Shown: in pieces, positions 12,132-22,012 of the stretch
How positions within the stretch are numbered: position 1 is the stretch's first letter
Layout: each line of letters opens with the position of its first letter
NCBI RefSeq assembly: GCF_030687295.1
Contig: NZ_CP117425.1
Location: 1 to 64,000 of the forward strand
DNA from: Pseudomonas beijingensis
Lineage (GTDB): Bacteria; Pseudomonadota; Gammaproteobacteria; Pseudomonadales; Pseudomonadaceae
Direction of reading: 5' to 3'
Length of the DNA: 64,000 bases
The notes under the pieces: model-generated
The model's input: the letters and a program-made list of their open reading frames with translations, nothing else
Databases searched by the model: none
Told to the model about the DNA's origin: nothing
Made by a program: the position numbers and the translations under genes

Positions 12132-14182
12132 TTACCCCAGCAACGAAATATCGGCGACGCCGAGGAACAGCCCACGCAGACGCGCCAGCAGTGCGTAACG
12201 GTTGGCCCGTACGTTGGCGTCTTCGGCATTGACCATCACCGCCTCAAAAAACGCATCCACTGGTTCGCGCAGTGCCGCCAGGCGAGCCAGGGTTTCGCTG
12301 TACTGACGCGCCGCCGCCATTGGCTGGACCGCCTGGTCTGCCTGCTGGATCGCCGAGTACAGGGAAAACTCGTTGGCGTTGTCGAAGTACTTGGCTTCGA
12401 CGGTCGCCGCGATGTTGCCTTCGGCCTTGCTCAGCAGGTTCGAAACACGCTTGTTCACCGCGGCCAGGGCCGCTGCTTGCGGCAGTTGGCGGAACGCCTG
12501 CACCGCTTGTACGCGCTGGTCGAAGTCCAGGGCCGAACCCGGCTTCAGGGCACGTACCGACAGGTAGGTCGCGACCTCGACACCTTCATCTTCATAACGC
12601 GCACGCAGGCGGTCGAAGATGAATTCCAGCACCGCATCGGCCAGGCCGGCAGCCTTGACCTTGCTGCCGAACGCATTGACGGCGAATGCCACGGCGTCGT
12701 TCAGGTCCAGGTCCAGCTGCTTGTCGATCAGGATCCGCAACACGCCCAGCGCCGCGCGACGCAAGGCATACGGGTCTTTGCTGCCGGTAGGCAGCATGCC
12801 GATGCCGAAAATGCCCACCAGGGTGTCGAGCTTGTCGGCGATCGCCACGGCCGCACCGGTCAGGGTGGTCGGCAGCTCAGCGCCGGCACCGCGGGGCATG
12901 TACTGCTCGTTCAGGGCCAGGGCTACGTCCTGCGGCTCGCCATCGTTGAGGGCGTAGTAGTAACCGGCGACGCCTTGCATCTCCGGGAACTCACCGACCA
13001 TTTCGGTCGACAGGTCGCACTTGGACAGGAGGCCGGCACGGGCCGCGCGCTGGGCGTCACCACCGATGCGTGGGGCGATGAACGCGGCCAGTTTCGAAAC
13101 GCGCTCGGCCTTGTCGTAGACACTGCCGAGTTTTTCCTGGAACACCACGTTGCGCAGGCGCTCGTTGAAGCTTTCCAGGGGCTGTTTCTTGTCTTGCTTG
13201 AAGAAGAACTCGGCATCGGTCAGGCGCGGACGAACGACTTTTTCGTTACCGGCGATGATCTGTTGCGGGTCCTTGCTTTCGATGTTGGCGACCGTGATGA
13301 AGCGCGGCAGCAACTTGCCTTCGGCGTCCAGCAGGCAGAAGTACTTCTGATTGTCCTGCATGGTGGTGATCAGTGCTTCCTGCGGCACTTCGAGGAAACG
13401 TTCCTCGAACGAGCACACCAGCGGCACCGGCCATTCCACCAGCGCGGTCACTTCGTCCAGCAGGTTGGCCGGCACGATGGCGGTGCCTTCCTGCAGGGTG
13501 GCCAGCTCTTCGGTGCGCTTGCTGATCAGCTCGCGGCGCTCGTTGGCGTCGGCCAGCACATAGGCGGCACGCAGGTCGGCCAGGTAGTTGGCCGGCGAGG
13601 TGATGCGCACGCTCTGCGGATGATGGAAGCGGTGACCGCGGGAATCGCGACCGGCCTTCTGGGCCAGGATCGTGCAATCGATAACCTGGTCACCGAGCAA
13701 CATCACCAGCCATTGGGTCGGACGCACGAACTCTTCCTTGCGCGCGGCCCAGCGCATGCGCTTGGGGATCGGCAAGTCATTGAGGGAGTCTTCGACGATG
13801 GTCGGCAACAGGCTGGCGGTCGGCTTGCCCTTGATGCTCTGGCTGTAGCGCAGCTTCGGGCCGCTCTGGTCGATTTCGCTCAGGTCCACGCCGCACTTCT
13901 TGGCGAAGCCCAGGGCGGCCTGGGTCGGGTTGCCGTCGGCATCGAACGCGGCCTGGCGTGGCGGGCCATCGAGGTTGATGCTGCGGTCCGGCTGTTGGGT
14001 CGCCAGGGCGGTGATCAGCACGGCCAGGCGGCGCGGCGCGGCGTACACCTGTTTGGCTTCGTAGCTCAGGCCAGCGGCTTGCAGGCCTTTGTCGATACCG
14101 GCCAGGAACGCATCGGCCAGGGTGTTCAGGGCTTTGGGTGGCAGTTCTTCGGTGCCCAGTTCAACCAGAAAATCTTGAGCAC

Positions 14183-14186
<4 letters not shown>
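12132..14186 (-). CDS. glyS: Glycyl-tRNA synthetase beta subunit
   Basis: GlyS is the beta chain of the alpha2beta2 glycyl-tRNA synthetase, involved in tRNA binding. The 684-residue product matches the family from its start ([19 protein letters not shown]) and has the HD-like region and the C-terminal anticodon-binding part ([15 protein letters not shown]). Its ATG overlaps the glyQ stop by four bases (ATGA), indicating translational coupling. No anomalies were seen. Confidence 0.97.
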
Positions 14187-15136
<950 letters not shown>

Positions 15137-15217
15137 GAAATTCACCTGTTTCTTGGGCTGCGATTTAAAGAGCGGGAGTATACCCGATTCGTTCGTGCGC
15201 ACGCCCCCTGGAGCCTT

Positions 15218-15775
15218 ATGCCACGCTGCTTTTGGTGTTCTGACGATCCGTTGTACATGGCTTATCACGATCAGGAGTGGGGCACGCCGCTGCGCGATGC
15301 GCAGGGTTTGTTCGAGTTGCTTTTGCTCGAAGGGTTCCAGGCCGGGTTGTCCTGGATCACCGTTTTGCGCAAACGCGAGCACTACCGCAAAGTGCTGTAC
15401 GGCTTTGATGTGCAGCGCGTGGCGCAGATGAGCGACGCCGAAATCGAAGACTTGATGCTCGACACCGGCATCATCCGCAACCGCCTCAAGCTCAAGGCCG
15501 CCCGTCGCAATGCCCAGGCCTGGCTCGCGCTGGAAGACCCGGTGGCGTTCCTCTGGTCGTTCGTGGGCGGCAAGCCCATCATCAACCATTTCAAAGACCG
15601 CAGCGAAGTGCCGGCCATCACGCCCGAGGCGCTGGCGATGAGCAAAGGCCTGAAAAAAGCCGGGTTCACCTTCGTCGGGCCGACCATCTGTTATGCGCTG
15701 ATGCAGGCCTCGGGCATGGTCATGGACCACACCCAGGACTGCGACCGCTACGCCGAGTTGGTAAACGGCGGTTAG
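15218..15775 (+). CDS. tag: DNA-3-methyladenine glycosylase I
   Basis: Tag excises 3-methyladenine from DNA (base-excision repair). The 185-residue product starts MPRCFWC and has the family sequences [35 protein letters not shown] and [17 protein letters not shown]. Zinc-binding residues typical of Tag (N-terminal Cys, C-terminal His and Cys in DHTQDC) are present. ATG 15218 has GGAG close upstream. It is divergent from glyQ and 43 bp before lpxL, as in other pseudomonads. Confidence 0.95.
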   Translation: MPRCFWCSDDPLYMAYHDQEWGTPLRDAQGLFELLLLEGFQAGLSWITVLRKREHYRKVLYGFDVQRVAQMSDAEIEDLMLDTGIIRNRLKLKAARRNAQAWLALEDPVAFLWSFVGGKPIINHFKDRSEVPAITPEALAMSKGLKKAGFTFVGPTICYALMQASGMVMDHTQDCDRYAELVNGG

Positions 15776-15818
15776 AATAGCCGGCTCGCAACACGGCCCA
15801 TACATTCAGGAGTGACCT

Positions 15819-16706
15819 GTGGATAAGTTGAAAGGCGCCTTGCTGGTCGGCGCTCTGCGGTTGTTTGCGCTGCTGCCCTGGCGCGCAGTGCAGGCGGTGG
15901 GCTCGGCCATTGGCTGGCTCATGTGGAAATTTCCCAACCGTTCCCGCGACGTGGTGCGGATCAACCTCGCCAAATGCTTTCCCGAGATGGACCCGGCCGA
16001 GCGCGAACGTCTGGTGGGTCAGAGCCTCAAGGACATCGGCAAATCCCTGACCGAAAGCGCCTGTGCCTGGATCTGGCCGGCCCAGCGCTCCATCGAGCTG
16101 GTACGCGAAGTCGAAGGCCTGGAGGTGCTGAAAGAAGCCCTGGCCTCCGGCAAAGGCGTGGTCGGCATCACCAGCCACCTGGGCAACTGGGAAGTGCTCA
16201 ACCACTTCTATTGCAGCCAGTGCAAACCGATCATTTTCTACCGCCCGCCCAAGCTCAAGGCGGTGGATGAATTGTTGCAAAAGCAACGCGTGCAACTGGG
16301 CAACAAAGTCGCGGCCTCCACCAAGGAAGGCATCCTCAGCGTCATCAAGGAAGTGCGCAAAGGTGGCCAGGTGGGCATCCCCGCCGACCCGGAACCGGCC
16401 GAATCCGCCGGCATCTTCGTGCCCTTCTTCGCCACCCAGGCCCTGACCAGCAAGTTCGTGCCGAACATGCTCGCTGGCGGCAAAGCGGTCGGCGTATTCC
16501 TCCACGCCCTGCGCCTGCCGGACGGCTCCGGCTACAAAGTCATCCTCGAAGCCGCCCCGGACGCGATGTACAGCACTGACACCGAAACCTCATGCGCGGC
16601 CATGAGCCAAGTGGTGGAGCGCTACGTGCGGGCCTACCCGAGCCAGTACATGTGGAGCATGAAACGCTTCAAGAAACGCCCGCCGGGCGAGGCGCGGTGG
16701 TACTGA
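15819..16706 (+). CDS. Lipid A biosynthesis acyltransferase (LpxL/HtrB family)
   Basis: This enzyme adds a secondary acyl chain to lipid A at the inner membrane. The 295-residue product has a hydrophobic N-terminus, the HX4E catalytic motif in TSHLGNWEVL, and the conserved stretches IPADPEPAESAGIFVPFFA and YMWSMKRFKKRPPGE. It corresponds by position to PA0011 (htrB1). The start is GTG 15819, preceded by CAGGAG; the start codon lies within a perfect DnaA box (15818-15826). Which acyl chain it adds, and where, cannot be decided from sequence alone. Confidence 0.9.
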   Translation: MDKLKGALLVGALRLFALLPWRAVQAVGSAIGWLMWKFPNRSRDVVRINLAKCFPEMDPAERERLVGQSLKDIGKSLTESACAWIWPAQRSIELVREVEGLEVLKEALASGKGVVGITSHLGNWEVLNHFYCSQCKPIIFYRPPKLKAVDELLQKQRVQLGNKVAASTKEGILSVIKEVRKGGQVGIPADPEPAESAGIFVPFFATQALTSKFVPNMLAGGKAVGVFLHALRLPDGSGYKVILEAAPDAMYSTDTETSCAAMSQVVERYVRAYPSQYMWSMKRFKKRPPGEARWY

Positions 16707-16768
16707 AGGCCCGTTGCTTCATGAGCTAGTTGTGGTGAATGCAGGATTTGTGAACACCCAAGAACCCA

Positions 16769-17012
16769 TGTGGGAGCCGAGCTTGCTCGCGATGACGGCA
16801 CACTCAACATTGATGCAAGCAGACCCACCGCCATCGCGAGCAAGCTCAGCTCCCACAGTTTTTCCGGGCTGTTCACAAACACCGCATCCATCACAAATCC
16901 CTGTGGGAGCGAGCCTGCTCGCGATAGCGCCTTCACAGCCGCCACATAACTAACTGACCCCCAACCTCCTGTGGCGAGGGAGCTTGCTCCCGCTGGGCTG
17001 CGCAGCAGCCCC
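16769..17012. repeat. Group of REP elements after lpxL
   Basis: This 370-bp gap between lpxL and the next gene holds an inverted REP pair of the GTGGGAGC type (16769-16858), a single copy of the same type (16901-16930) and a GTGGCGAGGGAGC-type element with its GCTGCGCAGCAGC palindrome (16970-17012). No gene is evident. Confidence 0.8.
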
Positions 17013-17079
17013 CCCTCGCCTAAAGCTTGGTCCCCCGCTGTCGATAACCCGAGGTATCCGCCAATCATGGACCGATGAA

Positions 17080-17805
17080 ATGGACCTCTCCCTGAACGCT
17101 GCCAATATCCCGCCCGCCAACACTAACCTCACCCGCTCCGACCAGAAGTTGGTGAGCAATCCTCCAGCGGACGCCGTAAAGCAGCTGGCAGACGCCGGCC
17201 CAGCGGCTATCTACCACCCCAGCGAAGAAACCCAGCTCATGGTGGAATCGCCGGTGGTCATCGAAACCTGGATCGGTCGATCCCAATCGCCAGATTTCCC
17301 TCGATATGCCGCCATCACCGAGAGCGCGAAAAACACCCTGAAAAGCTCTTTCGAGACATTCCAGTCAACGCTTTCGGCAACCCATCCAGACTTGGCCGGC
17401 AAGAAATACGGCTTCACCGTCGAGGCCGATGGCAGGCTCAAGGTGCTCAACACGGCCGGCCAGCTCAGCAGCTCGGAAACCCGGCGGCTGACGGATCTGC
17501 TCAACGAATCCACGGATCTGAAAGCCGCAGCCGTTGCGTTCCGCGACGCCTCGATCGACATGGTCGACGCCGACTCGCCGTGGTCCGGCAGCTACCTGGG
17601 TCGCTACAACCTGACCCAGGAAAACTTCGCCAACACCATCGATCTGGCGCCGATGCTCAAGCGCCCCGGCTCGGTACCGCCCCAGGAGTTTTCGGACGGG
17701 TTGTTTTTCAATCAGTTGGCCTACAAAGGCGAACTCGCGACGCGAGAGACGGAAGCGGCAATGCTTGAGCGGCGCGCTGCGCAGCGATTCAGCGCGCAGG
17801 CCTGA
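17080..17805 (+). CDS. Hypothetical protein, 241 residues
   Basis: I do not recognise this protein. It is soluble, with no signal peptide, membrane segment or cysteine. It has an Asn/Pro-rich first 30 residues and predicted helical segments (ITESAKNTLKSSFETFQSTL, SSETRRLTDLLNESTDLKAAAVAF) rich in Ser, Thr, Glu and Lys. The ATG at 17080 is the first plausible start beyond the REP sequence; its ribosome-binding site is weak. Coding-like base composition through to 17805 and absence of a better overlapping frame support it as a real gene. It is flanked on both sides by REP elements. Confidence 0.6.
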   Translation: MDLSLNAANIPPANTNLTRSDQKLVSNPPADAVKQLADAGPAAIYHPSEETQLMVESPVVIETWIGRSQSPDFPRYAAITESAKNTLKSSFETFQSTLSATHPDLAGKKYGFTVEADGRLKVLNTAGQLSSSETRRLTDLLNESTDLKAAAVAFRDASIDMVDADSPWSGSYLGRYNLTQENFANTIDLAPMLKRPGSVPPQEFSDGLFFNQLAYKGELATRETEAAMLERRAAQRFSAQA

Positions 17806-17862
17806 AGGCTGGGTGTTTCGCTCAATCCCCCCGCCACAACTGCGATGTGCCTGATCCAACCC

Positions 17863-17907
17863 CTGTGGCGAGGGCACTTGCTGCCGCTGGGCTGCGAAGC
17901 AGCCCCA
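17863..17907. repeat. REP element (GTGGCGAGGGC variant)
   Basis: A single element starting CTGTGGCGAGGGCACTTGC and ending in GCTGCGAAGCAGCCC lies between the hypothetical gene and the FAD oxidoreductase. Confidence 0.75.
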
Positions 17908-17950
17908 ACCGGGCTAACGTATTCCCCCAGGCAAACCCAACGGAGGCCGA

Positions 17951-19000
17951 ATGGATAACGGTCCAGGCAAACGCGTCATCGTCATTGGCGCGGGTATCGT
18001 AGGCGCATCCCTGGCCTACCACCTGGCGGCCAAAGGCGCGAATGTCACCGTGGTCGAGGCCGGAGGCATCGCGTCAGGCGTGACCGGCAGCTCATTCGCC
18101 TGGATCAATACCTCACACGCCGACCCCGACCCCATTGCGCCATTACGTGGTGCTGCCATTCAGGAATACCGCCGACTCGAAGCACAACTGCCCGGCCTGA
18201 AGATTCAATGGACTGGCGCCCTATCTTACGGCGCGAGTTCAACCGCTTTGGCAAACCGGATACCCCAATCGCAGATTCTCGAGCTTGAGCCAAACCTCAA
18301 GAACCCGCCTCAATTCGCTTCGTATGTGGCAGAAGAAGGCGCGTTGGACGCCGTAGCAGCAACCCATGCGTTGATCGCTGGCGCCCAGGTGAATGGCGCG
18401 AACGTTTTCACCCAAACGCCAGTGCTCGGCTTTAAAACCCAGGGTTCCACCGTGCTGGGCGTTGAAACCGCCGCGGGCGCCATCGAAGCCGATGTCGTCG
18501 TATTGGCAGCCGGCACAGGCACCACGAAGCTGACTGACCTGCTTGAAGTCTCCCTGCCCATAGAGGCTTCCCCGGCGATTTTCATTCGTTACACGTCGCA
18601 ACCCAACCTGGTACACACCCTCATCTCCAGCCCTGAAATGGAAGTGCGGCAAACCCCGGAGGGTACGCTGCTAGCGGCCGAAGACTATCTGGACGGCGCC
18701 CTGGAAAACCAACCAGCGGCGATAGCAATGCGAACGGCCAACGCCATCAAGAACGAACTCCACGGCGTTGTCTCCCTGGATCTGCAATCGGCTCTTGTCG
18801 GGTTCAGGCCCATGCCCGCCGATGGCATCCCCATCATTGGCTATCTTCCGCAGGTCGGCGGCGTCTACGTATGCGTCATGCACCCCGGCGTTACCCTGGC
18901 GGCGATTGTGGGCCGTCTTGCCTGTGAGGAAATCATCGGCGACAAGCCATCCCCTGCTCTCAACCCCTGCCGTCCGGATCGATTTTTTCAAGCTCAGTGA
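17951..19000 (+). CDS. FAD-dependent oxidoreductase (DAO family)
   Basis: This is a 349-residue flavoprotein of the D-amino-acid oxidase/glycine oxidase fold. The dinucleotide-binding motif VIVIGAGIVGASLAYHLA is at residues ~9-26, followed by an acidic VVEAGG. The second FAD motif VVVLAAGTGT lies near 180, and the C-terminal PADGIPIIGYLP...HPGVTLAAIVG is typical of DAO enzymes. It probably oxidises an amine or amino acid; the substrate is unknown. GGAGG lies just before ATG 17951. It is followed by a VOC gene 51 bp downstream, and the two may be cotranscribed. Confidence 0.82.
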   Translation: MDNGPGKRVIVIGAGIVGASLAYHLAAKGANVTVVEAGGIASGVTGSSFAWINTSHADPDPIAPLRGAAIQEYRRLEAQLPGLKIQWTGALSYGASSTALANRIPQSQILELEPNLKNPPQFASYVAEEGALDAVAATHALIAGAQVNGANVFTQTPVLGFKTQGSTVLGVETAAGAIEADVVVLAAGTGTTKLTDLLEVSLPIEASPAIFIRYTSQPNLVHTLISSPEMEVRQTPEGTLLAAEDYLDGALENQPAAIAMRTANAIKNELHGVVSLDLQSALVGFRPMPADGIPIIGYLPQVGGVYVCVMHPGVTLAAIVGRLACEEIIGDKPSPALNPCRPDRFFQAQ

Positions 19001-19051
19001 GGGCTGAATGGCCTAAGCTCGCCTACTCCCCAATCAGCCAAGGAAGCATCA

Positions 19052-19405
19052 ATGGGCATTCGCGCAAAAGACCGTCAGATCGATAACATCGAGCTCAATG
19101 TCAACGATATCGCCCGAAGCAAAGCCTTCTATGGAAGCGTATTCGGCTGGAACTTCGTCGATTACGGCCCGATCTACGCCGAATTCAGTGACGGCCGACT
19201 GACCGGTGGCTTCACGACCGGTGAACCCGTGCGCCCGGGTGGCCCGTTGATCATCCTGTACGCGGATGACCTTGAAGGCACCCAGCTCAGGCTCGAAGCC
19301 GCAGGGGCGACCATCAGCCGTGCTGTGTTCGCTTTCCCGGGTGGCCGGCGTTTCCACTTTATCGATCCGGATGGCTATGAACTGGCAGTGTGGTCGGCTT
19401 CCTGA
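19052..19405 (+). CDS. VOC (glyoxalase/bleomycin-resistance fold) family protein
   Basis: This 117-residue single-domain protein of the vicinal oxygen chelate superfamily has the paired beta-alpha-beta-beta-beta modules (QIDNIELNVNDIARSKAFYGSVFGW at the start, GGRRFHFIDPDGYELAVW at the end). The final FxDPDGxxL is the typical VOC closing motif with a Glu ligand. Its reaction is unknown. GGAAGCATC precedes ATG 19052. It follows the FAD oxidoreductase and precedes a probable remnant of a regulator gene. Confidence 0.8.
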   Translation: MGIRAKDRQIDNIELNVNDIARSKAFYGSVFGWNFVDYGPIYAEFSDGRLTGGFTTGEPVRPGGPLIILYADDLEGTQLRLEAAGATISRAVFAFPGGRRFHFIDPDGYELAVWSAS

Positions 19406-19417
19406 CGGCTGATTGAT

Positions 19418-19450
19418 CACAAAGAGGCGCAAAGCCTCAATCGTGTCCAT
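19418..19450 (-). pseudogene. Possible 5' remnant of a LysR-family regulator gene
   Basis: Reading leftward from ATG 19450 gives MDTIEALRLFV, which looks like the first residues of many LysR-type regulators. Homology stops there, and the frame runs into the antisense of the VOC gene. The layout, divergent from the SDR gene at 19570, is the usual LysR/target arrangement. I infer that most of a lysR gene was deleted when the VOC gene became adjacent. The match is only 11 residues, so chance remains possible. Confidence 0.35.
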
Positions 19451-19569
19451 GATTAAGGGCCTGCGATAGCGTCGACGTTGGAATGGCAAAACCACCTCTA
19501 AATTCGTCGGACTACCGTCCAGCCAGAAATATCTCACTTCCTCTGGTTCATTAATCAAGGAGTCCCCTC

Positions 19570-20358
19570 ATGAAAATCGACTTCACCGGACGTCACGTCC
19601 TGGTCACCGGATCCACCAGCGGTATCGGTTTTGCGACCGCCAAAGGCTTCCTGGAAGCCGGCGCCCACGTGGTCATCAATGGTCGCAGCGAGAGCAGCGT
19701 GGAAGACGCGCTGCAGCGCTTGGGCGAGCTTGCCTCAAGGGCGACTGGCTTTGTGGGCGATCTCAGCAACGCGCCTGGCTGTCAGGCACTTGTCGCCAAG
19801 CACCCAAGCTTCGATATCGTCATCAACAACCTGGGCATTTTTAAACAGGAAGACTTTTTCGAAACGCCGGACAGCGAATGGCAGCGCTTCTTCGAAACCA
19901 ACGTAATGTCCGGCGTGCGTGTTTCCAGGGCCTACGCCCAGGGTATGGTCGAGCGTGGTTGGGGGCGGATTGTGTTTGTTTCGTCGGAATCGGGCGTGAA
20001 CATTCCCGCCGACATGATCCACTACGGCTTCACCAAAACCGCCCAACTTTCCATCGCTCGCGGCCTGGCCAAGCGCCTCGCCGGCACGGGCGTGACGGTG
20101 AACTCGGTGTTGCCTGGGCCGACCCTTTCCGAAGGTGTTGCCCAGATGCTCCAGGCAGACGTCGAGCGCAGCGGGGAAAGCCTGGAAAAAGTCGCGGCGG
20201 ATTTCGTCAACGAGCACCGCAGCACATCGATTATCCAGCGTGCGGCACGGGTCGAGGAAGTCGCCAACATGATCATCTATGCCAGCTCGGAACAGGCCTC
20301 GGCCACCACCGGTGCGGCGCTGCGCGTGGATGGTGGTGTGGTGGATAGCATCGTTTAG
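19570..20358 (+). CDS. Short-chain dehydrogenase/reductase
   Basis: This is a 262-residue classical SDR oxidoreductase. The cofactor motif TGSTSGIG is at residues 13-20, the structural NNLG (variant of NNAG) near 86-89, and the catalytic Ser (about 139-141), Y152 and K156 are in HYGFTK. NGRS after beta-2 suggests a preference for NADP(H). GGAG lies eight bases before ATG 19570. The gene is followed by a terminator, so it is monocistronic, probably once controlled by the divergent LysR gene of which only a remnant seems to remain. The substrate is unknown. Confidence 0.86.
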   Translation: MKIDFTGRHVLVTGSTSGIGFATAKGFLEAGAHVVINGRSESSVEDALQRLGELASRATGFVGDLSNAPGCQALVAKHPSFDIVINNLGIFKQEDFFETPDSEWQRFFETNVMSGVRVSRAYAQGMVERGWGRIVFVSSESGVNIPADMIHYGFTKTAQLSIARGLAKRLAGTGVTVNSVLPGPTLSEGVAQMLQADVERSGESLEKVAADFVNEHRSTSIIQRAARVEEVANMIIYASSEQASATTGAALRVDGGVVDSIV

Positions 20359-20375
20359 GGTCCTATGACACGTTG

Positions 20376-20422
20376 CAAAAAAACGCCGCTTCCTCATGAG
20401 AGATAAGCGGCGTTTTTTCTTT
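20376..20422 (+). terminator. Terminator after SDR gene
   Basis: The stem ACGCCGCTT / AAGCGGCGT is flanked by an A run and a T run (AAAAAA ... TTTTTTCTTTT), so it may act in both directions and also end the converging repeat-protein gene. Confidence 0.88.
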
Positions 20423-20474
20423 TGGAAGCGACATGGGTTGATATGACCGGTTTTCGGAGCGGTGAAGGGTTTGT

Positions 20475-21116
20475 TCAGCCTACCCGGTTTTCGATCAAGC
20501 GATCCGAGCCACCTTCGGCTACGCGGTTTTCGATCAGTCGGTCCGAGCCACCTTCGGCTACGCGGTTTTCGATCAGTCGGTCCGAGCCACCTTCAGCTAC
20601 ACGTTTTTCGATGAGTCGATCCGAGCCGCCTTCGGCTACGCGGTTTTCGATCAGTCGATCCGAGCCGCCTTCGGCTACGCGGTTTTCGATCAGTCGATCC
20701 GAGCCGCCTTCGGCGACACGTTTTTCGATCAGTCGATCCGAGCCACCTTCGGCGACACGTTTTTCGATGAGTCGATCCGAGCCGCCTTCGGCGACACGTT
20801 TTTCGATGAGTCGATCCGAGCCGCCTTCGGCGACACGTTTTTCGATGAGTCGATCCGAGCCGCCTTCGGCGACACGTTTTTCGATGAGTCGATCCGAGCC
20901 ACCTTCGGCGACACGTTTTTCGATGAGTCGATCCGAGCCACCTTCGGCTACGCGGTTTTCGATGAGTCGATCCGAGCCGCCTTCGGCTACGCGGCTTTCG
21001 ATCAGGCGATCCGAACCACCCTCAGCGAACGTAGGTTGAACAAAAGAAGTCGCGAACGCATTGCCGAGCGACAGAGCCAGAAGCGAGCCAACGAGAGTTT
21101 TGCTGAAAGTGTTCAT
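20475..21116 (-). CDS. Secreted tandem-repeat protein (14 copies of a 13-residue unit)
   Basis: The 213-residue product has a signal peptide (residues 1-~23, basic start then SLLALSLGNAFATS) and a short linker FVQPTF. Residues 31-212 are fourteen head-to-tail units AEGGSDRLIE(K/N/S)RV, followed by a final Gly and the stop. The only residue that varies is the K/N/S position. The mature protein is highly charged and has no cysteine. Short proteins with AEGGSDRLIE units occur in other fluorescent pseudomonads as hypothetical proteins (recalled, not searched); no function is known to me. The gene lies just downstream of ohr on the same strand, 33 bp away, so the two may share a transcript. Confidence 0.85.
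   Translation of the reverse strand: MNTFSKTLVGSLLALSLGNAFATSFVQPTFAEGGSDRLIESRVAEGGSDRLIENRVAEGGSDRLIEKRVAEGGSDRLIEKRVAEGGSDRLIEKRVAEGGSDRLIEKRVAEGGSDRLIEKRVAEGGSDRLIEKRVAEGGSDRLIENRVAEGGSDRLIENRVAEGGSDRLIEKRVAEGGSDRLIENRVAEGGSDRLIENRVAEGGSDRLIENRVG
20481..21026 (-). repeat. 39-bp coding tandem repeat, 14 units
   Basis: The array encodes the repeat protein. Units differ mostly by GCC/GCT and AAA/AAC changes, so copies have been homogenised by slippage or gene conversion. Because 39 is divisible by three, the opposite strand is also free of stops, producing a spurious long frame. Confidence 0.95.
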
Positions 21117-21149
21117 GTCCTGATCCTTTTTATTCGTAGATGAAGTGAG

Positions 21150-21569
21150 TTAGACGGTGACGTGCAAACGGACGTCGACGTTGCCGCGTGTCGCGTTGGA
21201 GTACGGGCAAACCTGGTGAGCCGCGTCGACCAGCGCTTGAGCATCGGCTTGATCCAGACCTGGCAGGCTGATGTGCAGGTCGATGTCCAGACCGAAACCG
21301 CCAGGGATCTGGCCGATGCCAACGTGTGCCGTGATCGAAGCGTCAGCAGGAATGCTGCGTTTGCTTTGGCTGGCGACAAACTTCAATGCGCCGATGAAGC
21401 AAGCCGAGTAGCCGGCGGCGAACAACTGCTCAGGGTTGGTGGCTTCACCACCGGCGCCGCCCAAGGCTTTTGGAGTGGCCAGTTTCACGTCGAGAATCTT
21501 GTCGCTGGAAACAGCACGGCCATCACGGCCACCGGTAGAGGTTGCGACTGCGGTATAGAGAACGTTCAT
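21150..21569 (-). CDS. ohr: Organic hydroperoxide resistance protein (Ohr)
   Basis: Ohr is a thiol peroxidase that reduces organic and fatty-acid hydroperoxides. The 139-residue OsmC-fold product has the two redox cysteines C57 (AAGYSACFIGAL) and C121 (HQVCPYSNATRGN) and the Arg in the GGRDGR loop. It matches the Ohr rather than the OsmC subgroup. The usual MarR-type regulator gene ohrR is not adjacent. The upstream region carries repeated GCGCTAA motifs that could be its operator. Confidence 0.93.
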   Translation of the reverse strand: MNVLYTAVATSTGGRDGRAVSSDKILDVKLATPKALGGAGGEATNPEQLFAAGYSACFIGALKFVASQSKRSIPADASITAHVGIGQIPGGFGLDIDLHISLPGLDQADAQALVDAAHQVCPYSNATRGNVDVRLHVTV

Positions 21570-21610
21570 GGTGTTTCCTCTTTTGCTGATTGATTTGATC
21601 GTTTTGGCTT

Positions 21611-21669
21611 GCGCTAAATGTTTGTGCGCTAACCAGTTGAGGTAAAGTTAACGGATGAATAATTAGCGC
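21611..21669 (-). promoter_or_regulatory. Candidate operator region upstream of ohr
   Basis: GCGCTAA occurs at 21611-21617 and 21626-21632, and its complement TTAGCGC at 21663-21669, within an AT-rich stretch 42-100 bases before the ohr start codon. The spacing and inverted arrangement suggest a repressor site. Binding by OhrR is a guess. Confidence 0.35.
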
Positions 21670-21911
21670 GCAAGATAAATTTTTAAAAATTTATCGATTT
21701 TGATTTAACCGTTTGATCTAAAAAGAGATTTATTTTATGGCGGCGCAGTGTCTCCAGCTCGCGTGGGTCGCGAGGTGGACCAAGGAGAAGGAAGTGCTAG
21801 GGAGGATCAGCAGGTCCAGCGCAATTGCAGACCTTCGGAGAGAGGGAGTTCAAAGCAGAATTATGGGCTTCTCGATCATTCCCACCACCACGCTTCCGCC
21901 AGCCCACACAT

Positions 21912-21999
21912 CCTTGCGCCTTTGCCTACAACAACGCCAGAACCCACCTGCTTGTACGCCCTGTCCCCGGGTTCTATTGTTTTCTGCCACTGCCCATCA
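21912..21999 (+). repeat. Copy A of an ~88-bp repeated module, upstream of GNAT gene
   Basis: From CCTTGCGCCTTT to CTGCCACTGCCCATCA, this segment is about 87% identical (about 12 differences) to 24990-25078, which precedes the DUF6124 leader. The differences do not favour third codon positions in any frame, so the module does not look coding. It ends 13 bases before the GNAT start codon. The preceding 21670-21911 stretch is AT-rich near ohr and then featureless; I see no gene there. Confidence 0.75.
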
Positions 22000-22012
22000 T
22001 CGTATTTGCCAC

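Noticed and set aside
20481..21026. CRISPR array
   Set aside because: The 39-bp repeats are contiguous with no spacers and encode a protein in frame.
20422..21039. Plus-strand 205-codon open frame opposite the repeat protein
   Set aside because: It arises from the 39-bp periodicity and has no signal peptide or ribosome-binding site. The minus-strand product has both a signal peptide and known relatives.
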